Assembly (NCBI RefSeq): GCF_004402215.1
Contig: NZ_SOEZ01000075.1
Span: 1 to 64,000 of the forward strand
Origin: Cryobacterium tagatosivorans
GTDB lineage: Bacteria > Actinomycetota > Actinomycetes > Actinomycetales > Microbacteriaceae
Direction of reading: 5' to 3'
DNA: 64,000 bases
In this document: positions 18,420 through 26,877 of the stretch, in pieces
Layout of the letters: every line of letters begins with the position of its first letter
How positions within the stretch are numbered: position 1 is the first letter of the stretch
Made by a program: the position numbers and the translations under genes
Notes under the pieces: model-generated
The model's database searches: none
What the model was told of the DNA's origin: nothing
What the model saw: only the letters and a program-made list of their open reading frames with translations

Positions 18420-18950
18420 ATGACCGTGACGATCCGGGCGGCGGGGGAGGCGGATGCCGCGGGGCTGGCCGATCTGGCCGCCGTGACCTTCCCCCTCGCC
18501 TGCCCGCCGCACACCACGGCCGCGGCCATCGCCGAGTTCCTGCGGGACGTGCTCTCCGAAGGCAACTTCGACGCGTACCTCGCCGATCCCGACCGGGTCG
18601 TCCTCGTCGCCGAAGCCGGGGGAGCGCTGGTCGGCTACACGATGCTCGTGTTCGGGGAGCCGACCGATGCGGATGCGCATTCCGCCGTCGGCATTCGCCC
18701 GACCGTGGAGCTGAGCAAGTTCTACCTGCGCGCCGAGGCGCATGGCGGAGGCGCCGCCGCGACCCTGATGGGGGCGACCCTGGACGCGGCCCGCGGGCGT
18801 GGGGCCGCCGGCGTGTGGCTCGGCGTGAACCAGCTCAACGCGCGCGCCCTCCGTTTCTACGAGAAGCACGGCTTCCGGGTCGTGGGGCGGAAGCGTTTCC
18901 TCGTCGGCGGTGAGTACGAAAACGACTTCGTGCTGGAGCGCGCGGTCTAG
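18420..18950 (+). CDS. GNAT family N-acetyltransferase
   Basis: A 176-residue GNAT protein: N-terminal VTIRAAGEADAAGLADLA, central strand GALVGYTMLVFGEP, acetyl-CoA loop SKFYLRAEAHGGGAAATLMGATLDAARGRGA, and NARALRFYEKHGFRVVGRKRF at the end. The loop is A-H-G-G-G-A rather than the usual R-G-x-G-I/V but keeps the glycines. Substrate unknown. Its stop codon shares CTAG with the stop of the convergent photolyase gene, so the two transcripts overlap tail to tail. Confidence 0.82.
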   Translation: MTVTIRAAGEADAAGLADLAAVTFPLACPPHTTAAAIAEFLRDVLSEGNFDAYLADPDRVVLVAEAGGALVGYTMLVFGEPTDADAHSAVGIRPTVELSKFYLRAEAHGGGAAATLMGATLDAARGRGAAGVWLGVNQLNARALRFYEKHGFRVVGRKRFLVGGEYENDFVLERAV

Positions 18951-20392
18951 CCTCGAGGGTCCGCGTCCGCCGTGGCGGCCGCCTTCGTCCTCTTCACCTG
19001 GTCGTAGGCGGCCAGGGCCGCCCGCCTCGTGTCGCCGAGGTCGACGATCGGCGCCGGGTAGGCATCCGTGCCCCACTCCGGCACGTTGGCGCGGATGTAC
19101 TCGCCCTGCGGGTCGAATTTCGCCGCCTGCAGATCCGGGTTGAACACCCGGAAGTAGGGCGCGGCGTCGGCGCCGGAGCCCGCGACCCACTGCCAGTTGA
19201 ACGGGTTGCTCGCCGGGTCGGCGTCGACGAGGGTGTCCCAGAACCAGCGTTCGCCCTCGCGCCAGTCGATCAGCAGGTTCTTGGTGAGGAAGGAGGCGAC
19301 GACCATGCGCACCCGGTTGTGCATGCTTCCAGTGCGCCACAGCTCCCGCATGCCCGCGTCGACGAGCGGGAACCCGGTGCGCCCCTGCTGCCAGGCCCGG
19401 AGGGCGCGATCGTCCAGGGGTGGCCAGGGGAAGGCGTCGAACTCTCGCCGGATGTTGACCGAGGCCAGCTCCGGCGCGTGGAAGAGCGTGTGGTAGCAGA
19501 ACTCCCGCCAACCCAGCTCGGTGAGGAACCGGGTCGCGCTCGCCGCGGCGCGGCCGGTGGCCCCGGCCCTGGCCGCATCGGCCGCGTGCCAGACCTGGTA
19601 CGGGCTGATCTCGCCCCAGCGCAGGTGCGGCGCCAGGCGTGAGGTCGCGGGCTCCGCCGGCAGGTCGCGCGCGTCGGCGTAGTCGTCGAGGGCGTCCCGC
19701 AGGAACGTGTCGAGCAAGGCGCGCGCGGATGCCTCGCCCGGCTCCCACTCCGAGCGCAGGCCGGCCGCCCAGTCCGGCCGCGTCGGCTCGAGCGCCCAGT
19801 CCGCCAGCCCGTCGGACGCCATCGCCCCGCCCCAGCCGGGGATTTTCCGCGGCGCCGGGTACGGCATCCGCGGCGGGGGCCCGGAGGTGCAGGCCCGCCA
19901 GAACGGCGTGAACACCGAGTACGGCCGGTCCTGGCCGGTGCGGATCGTCCACGGCTCGAACAGAAGCGAGCCGGCGAAGCTCTCGGTCTCGACGCCGCCG
20001 GCGCGCAGGCCCGCCTTGATGCGGGTGTCCACCTCGCGTTCGGCCGCACCGTAGCGCCGGTTCCAGAACACCGCGCCGGCACCGACGGACGCGGTGAGTG
20101 CGGTGATCACCGACTCGGCGGGACCGCTGCGCAGGATCAGGCGGGCGCCCAGCCCCTCCAACGAGGCCGCGAGCGAGAGGAGACTCCGATGCAGCCACCA
20201 GAGGGACGCCCCGCCGAGTGCGCGGAAGCCGGGCGACTCCTCGTCGAGCACGAAGACGCCCACGATGGGGCGGCCGCGCTGGATCGCTGCGTGGAGGGCC
20301 GGGTTGTCGCCGACCCGGAGGTCGTCACGGAACCAGATGACGGAGGGAGCGTCGGCGCTTCCGCCCGGCAGCGCGGCCTGGGGATGTGGCAT
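18947..20392 (-). CDS. phr: Deoxyribodipyrimidine photolyase
   Basis: A 481-residue photolyase/cryptochrome protein that repairs UV pyrimidine dimers with light and reduced FAD. The N-terminal antenna domain starts PSVIWFRDDLRVGDNPAL. The FAD domain carries QQGRTGFPLVDAGMREL, GSMHNRVRMVVASFLTKNLLIDWREGE and the hallmark DADPASNPFNWQWVAGSGADAAPYFRVFNP. All are intact, so an active CPD-type enzyme is expected. The ATG at 20392 gives a normal length; the long upstream frame lies antisense to the next gene. Confidence 0.95.
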   Translation of the reverse strand: MPHPQAALPGGSADAPSVIWFRDDLRVGDNPALHAAIQRGRPIVGVFVLDEESPGFRALGGASLWWLHRSLLSLAASLEGLGARLILRSGPAESVITALTASVGAGAVFWNRRYGAAEREVDTRIKAGLRAGGVETESFAGSLLFEPWTIRTGQDRPYSVFTPFWRACTSGPPPRMPYPAPRKIPGWGGAMASDGLADWALEPTRPDWAAGLRSEWEPGEASARALLDTFLRDALDDYADARDLPAEPATSRLAPHLRWGEISPYQVWHAADAARAGATGRAAASATRFLTELGWREFCYHTLFHAPELASVNIRREFDAFPWPPLDDRALRAWQQGRTGFPLVDAGMRELWRTGSMHNRVRMVVASFLTKNLLIDWREGERWFWDTLVDADPASNPFNWQWVAGSGADAAPYFRVFNPDLQAAKFDPQGEYIRANVPEWGTDAYPAPIVDLGDTRRAALAAYDQVKRTKAAATADADPRG

Positions 20393-20509
20393 CCGTGTCC
20401 TCCTTGTCGGCTTCCAGTCTGGACCATGGGCGGTTAACGGCCCCGTCGCGACCGGGCAAAGGGCGCCCCGGAAAGGGGGCAGGGCGTGCCTCTCTCTGGG
20501 GGTGGAGCA

Positions 20510-20542
20510 GGGACAGACGAATCTGTCTGTCCCATCTAGGGT
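20510..20542 (+). promoter_or_regulatory. Palindromic operator and -10 box upstream of the SipW/TasA-like operon
   Basis: GGGACAGAC (20510-20518), six bases, then GTCTGTCCC (20525-20533): a perfect 9-6-9 inverted repeat. It lies directly ahead of a -10-like TAGGGT (20537-20542), thus in the -35/spacer region of the probable promoter, 60 bases before the first gene. The placement fits repressor control. No regulator gene is adjacent. Confidence 0.5.
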
Positions 20543-20603
20543 TCTTACGCACAGCTCACCCACCCTGCAGCCCACGGCATCCACATGTCGCGAAAGGAAG
20601 TCC

Positions 20604-21158
20604 ATGAACAAGCTCCTCGTAGGTGCGATTGCCGGCGCTGCCGGCGTGGCCCTCCTTCTCGGCGGCGCCGGCACGTTCGCGCTCTGGAACGATTCCGCAG
20701 CCGTGGCCGGCGGAACGATCGTCGCCGGCAGCCTCGACGTCACCCCGACCGTGGCGGCCGGCTCCTGGACCGTCAACGGAGTTGCCCAGGGGACCCTCAG
20801 CGGTTTCAAGGCCGTCCCCGGCGACGTGCTCGCCTACACGAAGACGATGAATGTCACGGCGTCCGGCGACAACCTCCTGGCCACGCTGACCCTCGACCCG
20901 GCTTCGATCAGCCCGACGGTGGCCCTCGACGCGGAAGACCTGGCGCTGACCAGCTACCTCACCAGCACCGCCACGATCGCCGCCACGGCAACCGGGGCCG
21001 GCATCTCCGGCACCTCCCCGTCCTACTCCGTCAACGCGGGGACCTCGGTGGTGACGGTGACCGTCACCCTCACCTTCCCCAGCGGCGCCGGCAATGACGC
21101 CCAGCTCGGATCCGTCAAGCTCAACGATCTCAATGTGACGCTGAACCAGACCTCCTAG
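20604..21158 (+). CDS. TasA/camelysin-like secreted protein with SipW-type signal peptide
   Basis: A 184-residue exported protein. Residues 1-30 are an alternate-type signal peptide: MNKLLVGAIAGAAGVALLL, then GAGTFALWNDSAAVAGG, in which the T-x-A-L-W-x-D/N-S motif is typical of substrates of SipW signal peptidase (TasA, CalY). The rest is beta-rich, with a TasA-type repeat of strands (GTIVAGSLDVTP, VPGDVLAYTKTMNVTASGDNLLATL). TasA homologues form extracellular fibres. The cognate peptidase is the fourth gene of this operon. GAAAGGAAG precedes ATG 20604. Confidence 0.88.
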   Translation: MNKLLVGAIAGAAGVALLLGGAGTFALWNDSAAVAGGTIVAGSLDVTPTVAAGSWTVNGVAQGTLSGFKAVPGDVLAYTKTMNVTASGDNLLATLTLDPASISPTVALDAEDLALTSYLTSTATIAATATGAGISGTSPSYSVNAGTSVVTVTVTLTFPSGAGNDAQLGSVKLNDLNVTLNQTS

Positions 21159-21242
21159 CCAGGGCCCGTGTACCCGCCGACCCGACGGCGGGCACACCCC
21201 TGTGTCCAGCACCACCTCTCGTCTCTCGCCTCGCGGAAGGGG

Positions 21243-22994
21243 ATGTCGCGAATGCCGGAAACACCGCTGGCCGGGATCCTCTCGATCCGGTCGATGTTCA
21301 CGTCCATCGTGTCGTTCTCCGCCGTCATCTGCCTGGCCGTGGCCCTGGCCGGCGGCACCTACGCGCTGCTCAGCTCGAGCGCGTCCACCGCATCGGCGGC
21401 GACGATCACCTCCGGAACGGCTGCCCTCACGGTATCTCCCGTCGCCATGTCGACGACCCCGCTGTACCCGGGCCTGACGACGTTCGGCACGGCGACGGTC
21501 ACCAACGCGGGCGACGTCCCGCTCTTCCTGCGGGTAACGGGCCTCACCTCGCCCACCGCGTCGACCGCCTTCTCCCAGGCGCTCACCATCGGCGCGGGAA
21601 TCGCCGCGTCACCAGCCGCCTGCCTGGCCGGCAGCGTCACGCCGACGTGGACCGGAACCTTCGCGGCAGCCACGCGTGCGGCCCTCGGAGCATCGGTCGC
21701 CGCCCATGGCTCCGCCATCCTCTGCGTATCCCTGGGCCTGCCGGCGACCGCGCCCGTCGTCAGCCAGGGCCAGGCGGCCGCGAACTTCGGGCTCCTGCTC
21801 GACGGCTTCGCGGCCGGGAGCTGGACCGCCCTGACCGTCGGCGCCACGGCATCCGCTTCGTCGGGAGCCATCGGAATCAGCCAGGCCGGATTCGCCCAGC
21901 TGGCGGTCGCGTACTCGCCCGCCCAGCCGGCCGTGACCCGGGCGATCACCGTGACGAACACGGGAACGATCCCGGCGGGCTACACGCTTGCGCTGGGGGC
22001 GCTCTCGCCGACCACGCTCGCCACCACGGCCCTCGTCAAGACCTGGCCGGTCGCCTCGGCCGGCGCTGCGGACTGCGGCGCGTCGACGACGCCCCCGGTG
22101 ATGCCCGGCTGGAACTGGACCACGCTCCCCCCGCTGACCGGCACGCTCGCCGCCTCGGCCTCGGCGTTCTACTGCGTGCGGACGTCGCTCACCGCCGCCC
22201 AGGCCGCGGCCACCGATGGCCGCGCGATGGTCGCGACCCTCGCGCTGAGCTCGACCGTCGGCAGCTGGTCGGCCGCCGTCTCGGCAACCGTCGCCCAGGG
22301 CGTCCTCGACACGACCGCCCCGAGCGTGCCGGCCGCGCCCAGCGCGTCGGCCACAACCGACGCCCAGACCACGATCGCCTGGGCGCCGTCGACCGATGTC
22401 GGCGGAACGAAGGACTACGACGTCTACCGCGACGGCGTCCTCGTCCAGGCGGCCACCTCGAGCCCGTACACCGACACCGGGCTCAGCGTCGGCAAGGCCT
22501 ACAGCTACACCGTGCTGGCCCGCGACCTGCCCGGCAATGTCTCCGTCGCCTCTGCGCCGGTCACCGTGACCACCCTTGGGCTGGATTCCAGCAAGTGGTA
22601 CCGGGTCGTCAACCCGGCCGGCGGCCTGTGCGTCGCGGCCCCGACCACGGCCGTGACCGTCCAGCTCTGCACCGGCGGCACGAACCAGGCGTGGAAATTC
22701 GCCGTGAGCGGGTCGAACTACAAGTCCGTCTCGCGCTCCGCGCCGACGTCCGTCTGGGACACCTCGCTCGGCGGAAGCGGAAAGGGACCGGTCACGCTCG
22801 CGACGGATGCCGGCGGCGCCACCCAGCAGTGGCAGGTCGTCTCGCTGGGAACCGGAAGCGGAACCTTCCACCTCCTCAACGCCAAGAGCAGCGACTGCCT
22901 CGACACGACCACCGCGGCCGCGGGCACCCAGCTCCAGGTGAAGACCTGCAGCGCCGCGGCCTCGCAGACCTTCACCTTCACGGCGGTGCCCTGA
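21243..22994 (+). CDS. Large exported protein with fibronectin-III and ricin-lectin domains
   Basis: A 583-residue secreted protein. An N-terminal hydrophobic segment (about residues 20-45: FTSIVSFSAVICLAVALAG) resembles the SipW-type signal, ending GTYALLSSSASTAS. Residues ~50-350 are two beta-rich TasA-like modules with scattered cysteines. Residues ~365-450 form an FN3 domain (TAPSVPAAPSASAT...YDVYRDGVLV...YTVLARD). The C-terminal ~130 residues are a ricin-type beta-trefoil with Q-x-W repeats (NQAWKF, TQQWQV, SQTFTF), likely binding carbohydrate. ATG at 21243 follows GGAAGG; ATG 21252 is also possible. The lectin end suggests attachment to glycans. Confidence 0.8.
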   Translation: MSRMPETPLAGILSIRSMFTSIVSFSAVICLAVALAGGTYALLSSSASTASAATITSGTAALTVSPVAMSTTPLYPGLTTFGTATVTNAGDVPLFLRVTGLTSPTASTAFSQALTIGAGIAASPAACLAGSVTPTWTGTFAAATRAALGASVAAHGSAILCVSLGLPATAPVVSQGQAAANFGLLLDGFAAGSWTALTVGATASASSGAIGISQAGFAQLAVAYSPAQPAVTRAITVTNTGTIPAGYTLALGALSPTTLATTALVKTWPVASAGAADCGASTTPPVMPGWNWTTLPPLTGTLAASASAFYCVRTSLTAAQAAATDGRAMVATLALSSTVGSWSAAVSATVAQGVLDTTAPSVPAAPSASATTDAQTTIAWAPSTDVGGTKDYDVYRDGVLVQAATSSPYTDTGLSVGKAYSYTVLARDLPGNVSVASAPVTVTTLGLDSSKWYRVVNPAGGLCVAAPTTAVTVQLCTGGTNQAWKFAVSGSNYKSVSRSAPTSVWDTSLGGSGKGPVTLATDAGGATQQWQVVSLGTGSGTFHLLNAKSSDCLDTTTAAAGTQLQVKTCSAAASQTFTFTAVP

Positions 22995-22997
22995 CCG

Positions 22998-23726
22998 ATG
23001 ACGCCCACCCGGATGACGCGGCGGCTCCGAGGGGTGTCGCTCGTCTGCGCCATCACGGCGGCCCTGGTCGCAGGTGGGACCGTGCCGGGCGGGGCGGCCG
23101 AACGCGCAGCCGCGGCGCCGGCGGACGTGCTCTTCAGCACCGACGGCATCCACTTCTCCGCCGCCCTCGCCGGCGGCCTCTTCGACGACCTGGGGATGCT
23201 CGTGCCGGGGCTGTCGGCTTCGACCGATCTCTGGATCAGGAACCCGACCGGGGTTCCGGCCGCCCTGCGCGTCAGCGCGCGCGACGTGACCACGAGCTCC
23301 CGCGCGCTCGCCGACGGGGTGATGATGTCGGCCTGGGATTCGGGGACGGACGCGTCGAGGTCGTCCGTGCTGGGCGCGCTGTCGCAATGCCAGGTCCTGG
23401 TGCCCTCGCAATCGCTTGCCGCGGGGGCCACGATCAAGATGGTCCTGACCTTCACCATGGCCGACCTGCCCGACAGCGCCGGGCAGAGGGGGAGCGCGGG
23501 CCTCGGGTTGATGGTCGCCCTGCGCGACGCGGAAGCCGGCCCGTTTCCGCCGTCCGCGTGTGAGGATGATGGCGTGCTCATCGAGTCGGACCAGGGTCCC
23601 GGCGGCTCCCTGCCGACGCTCGAGGCCGACTTGACCGGCCCGCTCCTCCTCGCGGGCGGCCTCCTGGTCGGCGCCGGGGTGTTTTTCGTCGTCGGCCGAC
23701 GCAGGCGCGAGCGGGACGGGTCATGA
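22998..23726 (+). CDS. Membrane-anchored exported protein of the SipW cluster
   Basis: A 242-residue protein with a signal peptide (RLRGVSLVCAITAALVAGGTVPGGAAERAAAAPAD), a beta-rich extracellular part (FSTDGIHFSAALAGGLFDDLGMLVPG, STDLWIRNPTGVPAALRVS, ATIKMVLTFTMADLP) and a C-terminal transmembrane helix followed by RRRRERDG, giving a cell-surface anchor. It resembles the third protein often found beside actinobacterial SipW operons. No enzyme motif is present. Its stop overlaps the sipW start (ATGA), indicating strict coupling. A role as anchor or assembly factor for the two secreted partners is inferred. Confidence 0.72.
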   Translation: MTPTRMTRRLRGVSLVCAITAALVAGGTVPGGAAERAAAAPADVLFSTDGIHFSAALAGGLFDDLGMLVPGLSASTDLWIRNPTGVPAALRVSARDVTTSSRALADGVMMSAWDSGTDASRSSVLGALSQCQVLVPSQSLAAGATIKMVLTFTMADLPDSAGQRGSAGLGLMVALRDAEAGPFPPSACEDDGVLIESDQGPGGSLPTLEADLTGPLLLAGGLLVGAGVFFVVGRRRRERDGS

Positions 23727-24334
23727 GCGGCACCGAGAACGAAAACACCGTCCCGCCGCCCACCGAAGCGCGGCCGGCCCGGGGACTCTGGCACTCCATC
23801 GGCCTCGCCCTGAGCGGGGCGCTCCTGCTGCTCGTCATCGCCCTGGCCGTACTGCTCATCGTCGTTCCGAAGGCGACGGGAGGCCAGCCGCTCACCGTCC
23901 TGACCAGCTCGATGGAGCCGCGCCTTCCGCCGGGCACGCTCATCGTCGTGCGGCCGGTGGACCCGAGCGACCTCAGGATCGGCGACGTCGTGACCTACCA
24001 GATCCGGTCCGGGCAACCCGGCGTGATCACCCACCGGGTCATCGCCATCGCCTCCGCGTCGACCGGCGGCCGCACGTTCACCCTCAAGGGGGACAACAAC
24101 AGCGACCCGGATGCCGAGCAGGTGCGCGAAGAGCAGGTCCGGGGGCGCCTGTGGTATTCCGTCCCGCTGATCGGCTACCTGAACAACGTCATCGGCGGCG
24201 CGAACCGGGCCTGGGTCGTCCCGGGCGCGGCCGTGCTGCTCCTCGCCTATGCCGGCTACATGATCGCCGGGGGTGTGGTCGGCGCGGTGAAGAATAGGCG
24301 CAGTCCCGGGAACCCGGACCGGGGTCGTCTCTGA
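23723..24334 (+). CDS. sipW: Signal peptidase I of the SipW (ER) type
   Basis: A 203-residue membrane peptidase. An N-terminal transmembrane helix (~25-50) is followed by the catalytic serine block LTSSMEPRLPPGTLIVV near residue 62, the catalytic histidine block GVITHRVIAI (His in place of the usual bacterial lysine, as in ER-type enzymes), KGDNNSDPDAE, and a second transmembrane helix near the C-terminus (~170-195). It cleaves the alternate-type signal peptides of the preceding proteins at the outer face of the membrane. Last gene of the operon. Confidence 0.92.
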   Translation: MSGTENENTVPPPTEARPARGLWHSIGLALSGALLLLVIALAVLLIVVPKATGGQPLTVLTSSMEPRLPPGTLIVVRPVDPSDLRIGDVVTYQIRSGQPGVITHRVIAIASASTGGRTFTLKGDNNSDPDAEQVREEQVRGRLWYSVPLIGYLNNVIGGANRAWVVPGAAVLLLAYAGYMIAGGVVGAVKNRRSPGNPDRGRL

Positions 24335-24340
24335 CAGGAC

Positions 24341-24402
24341 GCGCGGGCGGTGCGCCGCTACGCGGGCTATGCGCCACCCGCGCAGCGGCGCGCCGCCCGC
24401 GC
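24341..24402. repeat. Long intergenic palindrome (26-bp arms)
   Basis: Arms 24341-24366 and 24377-24402 match at 24 of 26 positions around a 10-base loop. It starts six bases after the sipW stop and lies between two convergent genes, so it may work as a bidirectional terminator, although no T-run is present. Confidence 0.8.
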
Positions 24403-24447
24403 AGCTCCAGATCGCCGGGGGACCAGTTTGCTCAGTGTCCGAGCCGG

Positions 24448-25437
24448 CTAAGCCCCCGGCGAAACGCGCAGCACGATCTTGCCGCGGGTGTGACCCTGCT
24501 CGAGCAGCCGGTGCGCGTCCGGACCCTCAGCGAGGTCGAACACCCGGTCGACGTGCACGCGCACGGCCCCGTCGTCGATCAGCTCGGTGACCAGATCCAG
24601 GGTGCGGGCGTCGGGGGCGACCTTGTAGTGGGTCGCGCGGACGCCCGCGGCCTGGGCCTCGGCCGCCACGGTCGGCCAGCTCCCGGTCGGCGCGTTCACC
24701 AGGAGGCCGTCCGGACGCAGCACGCCGAGCGACCGGCTCCCGGTCTGGTCGTGCACGTTGCCGATCAGGTCGATCACCGTGTCGACCTCCGACACGTGCT
24801 CCTCGAAACGCTGCGTCGTGTAGTCGATGACCTCGTCGGCGCCCAGTTCGCCGAGGAAGTCGAGGTTGCGGGTGGAGCCGGTGGCAATCACGTGGGCCCC
24901 GAAGGCCCTGGCGAACTGCACCGCGAAGTGACCGACGCCGCCGCTGCCGGCGTGGATGAGCATCCGTTGGCCCGGAGCGGCGGCGGCCACGTCGACGACC
25001 ATGCCCCAGGCGGTCAGCGCGGCGAGCGGCACGGCCGCGGCCTCGATGTGGCTGAGGCCGGCGGGCTTGCGGGTGACGCTCAGGCTCGAGACGGGCACGT
25101 ACTCGGCGTAGGTTCCCGGGGTGCGGGGCACTCGCGCCATGCCGTAGACCTCGTCGCCGGGCTGGAGGGGGAACGTCTCATAGGGCGCCCGCACCACGAC
25201 GCCGCTGAAGTCGTTGCCGAGGATCGCCGGGTAGGCGGCAATGGCGGCCGCGGCGCCCGTCCCGGCCCGGGTCTTGGCGTCGATCGGGTTGATCCCGGCC
25301 GCGAGGACGCGCACGAGGAGCTCGTCGCTGACGGCGACCGGGATCGGCACCTCCGCGAGCCGAAGCTCGTCGGCGTCGCCGGTTCGGTCGATCACGAGGG
25401 CGCGCATGGTGGTCGGCAGGTCGGTGGCAGGTCCCAT
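24448..25437 (-). CDS. NADPH:quinone oxidoreductase-like MDR family alcohol dehydrogenase
   Basis: A 329-residue zinc-independent medium-chain reductase. The GroES-like part carries LLVRVLAAGINPIDAKTRAG, ILGNDFSGVVV and GDEVYGM; the Rossmann part has the MLIHAGSGGVGHFAVQFARAFGAHVIATG motif, with NADPH specificity suggested by the S-T-R after the second strand; the end is GKIVLRV. Zinc-ligand cysteines are absent. It likely reduces quinones or enals. ATG 25437 is chosen; ATG 25407 (MRALVIDR) is the alternative and is where homology begins. Convergent with sipW. Confidence 0.87.
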   Translation of the reverse strand: MGPATDLPTTMRALVIDRTGDADELRLAEVPIPVAVSDELLVRVLAAGINPIDAKTRAGTGAAAAIAAYPAILGNDFSGVVVRAPYETFPLQPGDEVYGMARVPRTPGTYAEYVPVSSLSVTRKPAGLSHIEAAAVPLAALTAWGMVVDVAAAAPGQRMLIHAGSGGVGHFAVQFARAFGAHVIATGSTRNLDFLGELGADEVIDYTTQRFEEHVSEVDTVIDLIGNVHDQTGSRSLGVLRPDGLLVNAPTGSWPTVAAEAQAAGVRATHYKVAPDARTLDLVTELIDDGAVRVHVDRVFDLAEGPDAHRLLEQGHTRGKIVLRVSPGA

Positions 25438-25471
25438 GCCCCCAGTCTGCTCCATCGCGGGGGGTGGCGTC

Positions 25472-26116
25472 CTACCGAGTGGCCTGGCGGTTGAGGATGC
25501 CGATCAGGTCGTTGGCGAAGCCGACCAGGATCGCGATCTGGTCCTCGTCGCGCTTGATCCAGCGGCACTCCGGCTCCGCGCTGACGGGCACGAAGTCGAG
25601 ATGCTGCTCCCAGACGAGGAGCGTGCGCTCGGCGCCGAGCACGTACTGCTGCCACCAGACCTGGCGGAGGTACGAGCGCGGGATGCTGCGCCAGGGCTTG
25701 CTCGTGGTCTTGATCTCCGCGAGCTGGAGCATTCCGTCCGCGGAGTGTCCGACCCCGTCCGGCGTGGCGAGGTGCCGGGTCTGGCCGGCCGCGTGGAAGA
25801 GATTCGTGCTGGGTTCGATGCCGTGGTTGCGCAGCACCCAGGCGGCGATCTCGGGTTCCCGGGCGCGTCCGTGGTCGGTGAACGTGTTGCCGCTGAAGCC
25901 GGTGCCGTGCGTCTTGTCCCTGGCGGCGTTACGCACGGATGCCGGGGTCGCGAGCTTGGCGGCATCCGTCGCCGTGATGCCCTGGCTGCGCGCCCGCAGC
26001 CAGGCCACCCGGTCGGTCGAATCGGCCACGATGCGGGAGAGATGAGGGGCGAGGAGGGGCCCGCGGGGTGACGGCGGCTCGGCCTCGTCGAAGAGGGAGA
26101 GCACCTGGACCGTCAC
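25472..26116 (-). CDS. YqaJ-family (lambda exonuclease-like) nuclease
   Basis: A 214-residue PD-(D/E)xK nuclease. Motifs: [15 protein letters not shown] (YqaJ start block), the glutamate region [18 protein letters not shown], then [18 protein letters not shown], which supplies the metal-binding Asp and the E-x-K, and the helix [23 protein letters not shown]. YqaJ proteins are usually phage recombination exonucleases acting with a RecT-type annealase; none is near, and no phage genes flank it. Closely related stand-alone copies occur in actinobacterial chromosomes. The start is GTG 26116 with a G-rich site just before it. Confidence 0.82.
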   Translation of the reverse strand: MTVQVLSLFDEAEPPSPRGPLLAPHLSRIVADSTDRVAWLRARSQGITATDAAKLATPASVRNAARDKTHGTGFSGNTFTDHGRAREPEIAAWVLRNHGIEPSTNLFHAAGQTRHLATPDGVGHSADGMLQLAEIKTTSKPWRSIPRSYLRQVWWQQYVLGAERTLLVWEQHLDFVPVSAEPECRWIKRDEDQIAILVGFANDLIGILNRQATR

Positions 26117-26149
26117 CCCCCTATTCTGCCCGCTCCCCGCGGGCGCGGG

Positions 26150-26821
26150 CTACGCGACCTCCCGCACGACCCCATCCCGGATCTGCAGGCGACGCTGGGC
26201 GCGGGCCGCCACGGCCGTGTCGTGCGTCACCACGACGAGGGTGAGTCCCTGCGCGCGCCAGAGGCCCTCGAGCAGGTCCATGATCTCGTCGCGGGTGTCC
26301 TCGTCGAGGTTCCCGGTCGGCTCGTCGGCGAGGAGCACGGTCGGGTTCTTGACCAGTGCCCGCGCGATGGCCACGCGCTGCTGCTGGCCTCCCGACAGCT
26401 CGGCGGGCAAGTGGGTGAGCCGGTCGCCGAGCCCCACGGAGGCCAGGGCGGCGGCCGCGCGCTCCCGGCGTTCGGAGGCGGTCACCCCGAGCGGCGCGAG
26501 CGCGGTTTCGACGTTCTCCTGCGCGCTCAGGGTGGGGATCAGGTTGAAGCCCTGGAAGACGAAACCGATCTCCTTCGCCCGGATGTCGCCGAGCTTGCGG
26601 TCGCCGAGCCTCGACAGGTTCGCGAGCCCCAGCTCGACCGTGCCGTCCGTGGGCCGGTCGAGCGCGCCGAGCATCTGCAGCAGGGTGGACTTGCCCCCGC
26701 CTGTCGGACCCTGGATGGCGACCAGCTGGCCGTCGGGAATCGTCAGGCTGACGCCGTCCAGCGCGGTGACGGTGCGCCCGCCCTGCTGGTATTTCTTGGT
26801 GACGTTGGTCAATTCGTACAT
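26150..26821 (-). CDS. ABC transporter ATP-binding protein (MacB/LolD-type)
   Basis: A 223-residue ATPase: Walker [12 protein letters not shown]-loop [21 protein letters not shown], signature [19 protein letters not shown], Walker [16 protein letters not shown] and H-loop VVVTHD. The NLDEDT and long Q-loop block place it in the MacB/LolD group that works by mechanotransmission rather than transport through the membrane. Its permease partner lies 56 bases upstream on the same strand. Walker A has Thr-Gly-Gly-Gly rather than the common Ser-Gly-Ser-Gly. Confidence 0.9.
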   Translation of the reverse strand: MYELTNVTKKYQQGGRTVTALDGVSLTIPDGQLVAIQGPTGGGKSTLLQMLGALDRPTDGTVELGLANLSRLGDRKLGDIRAKEIGFVFQGFNLIPTLSAQENVETALAPLGVTASERRERAAAALASVGLGDRLTHLPAELSGGQQQRVAIARALVKNPTVLLADEPTGNLDEDTRDEIMDLLEGLWRAQGLTLVVVTHDTAVAARAQRRLQIRDGVVREVA

Positions 26822-26877
26822 GGAGTTCTCCTTGTGCTGGTGTGTGAACGGGTGTGCATGCGAGGCGCGGGAGCCTG

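Noticed and set aside
25472-26116. Prophage remnant
   Set aside because: A single YqaJ-type gene with chromosomal composition; no integrase, capsid or terminase genes nearby.
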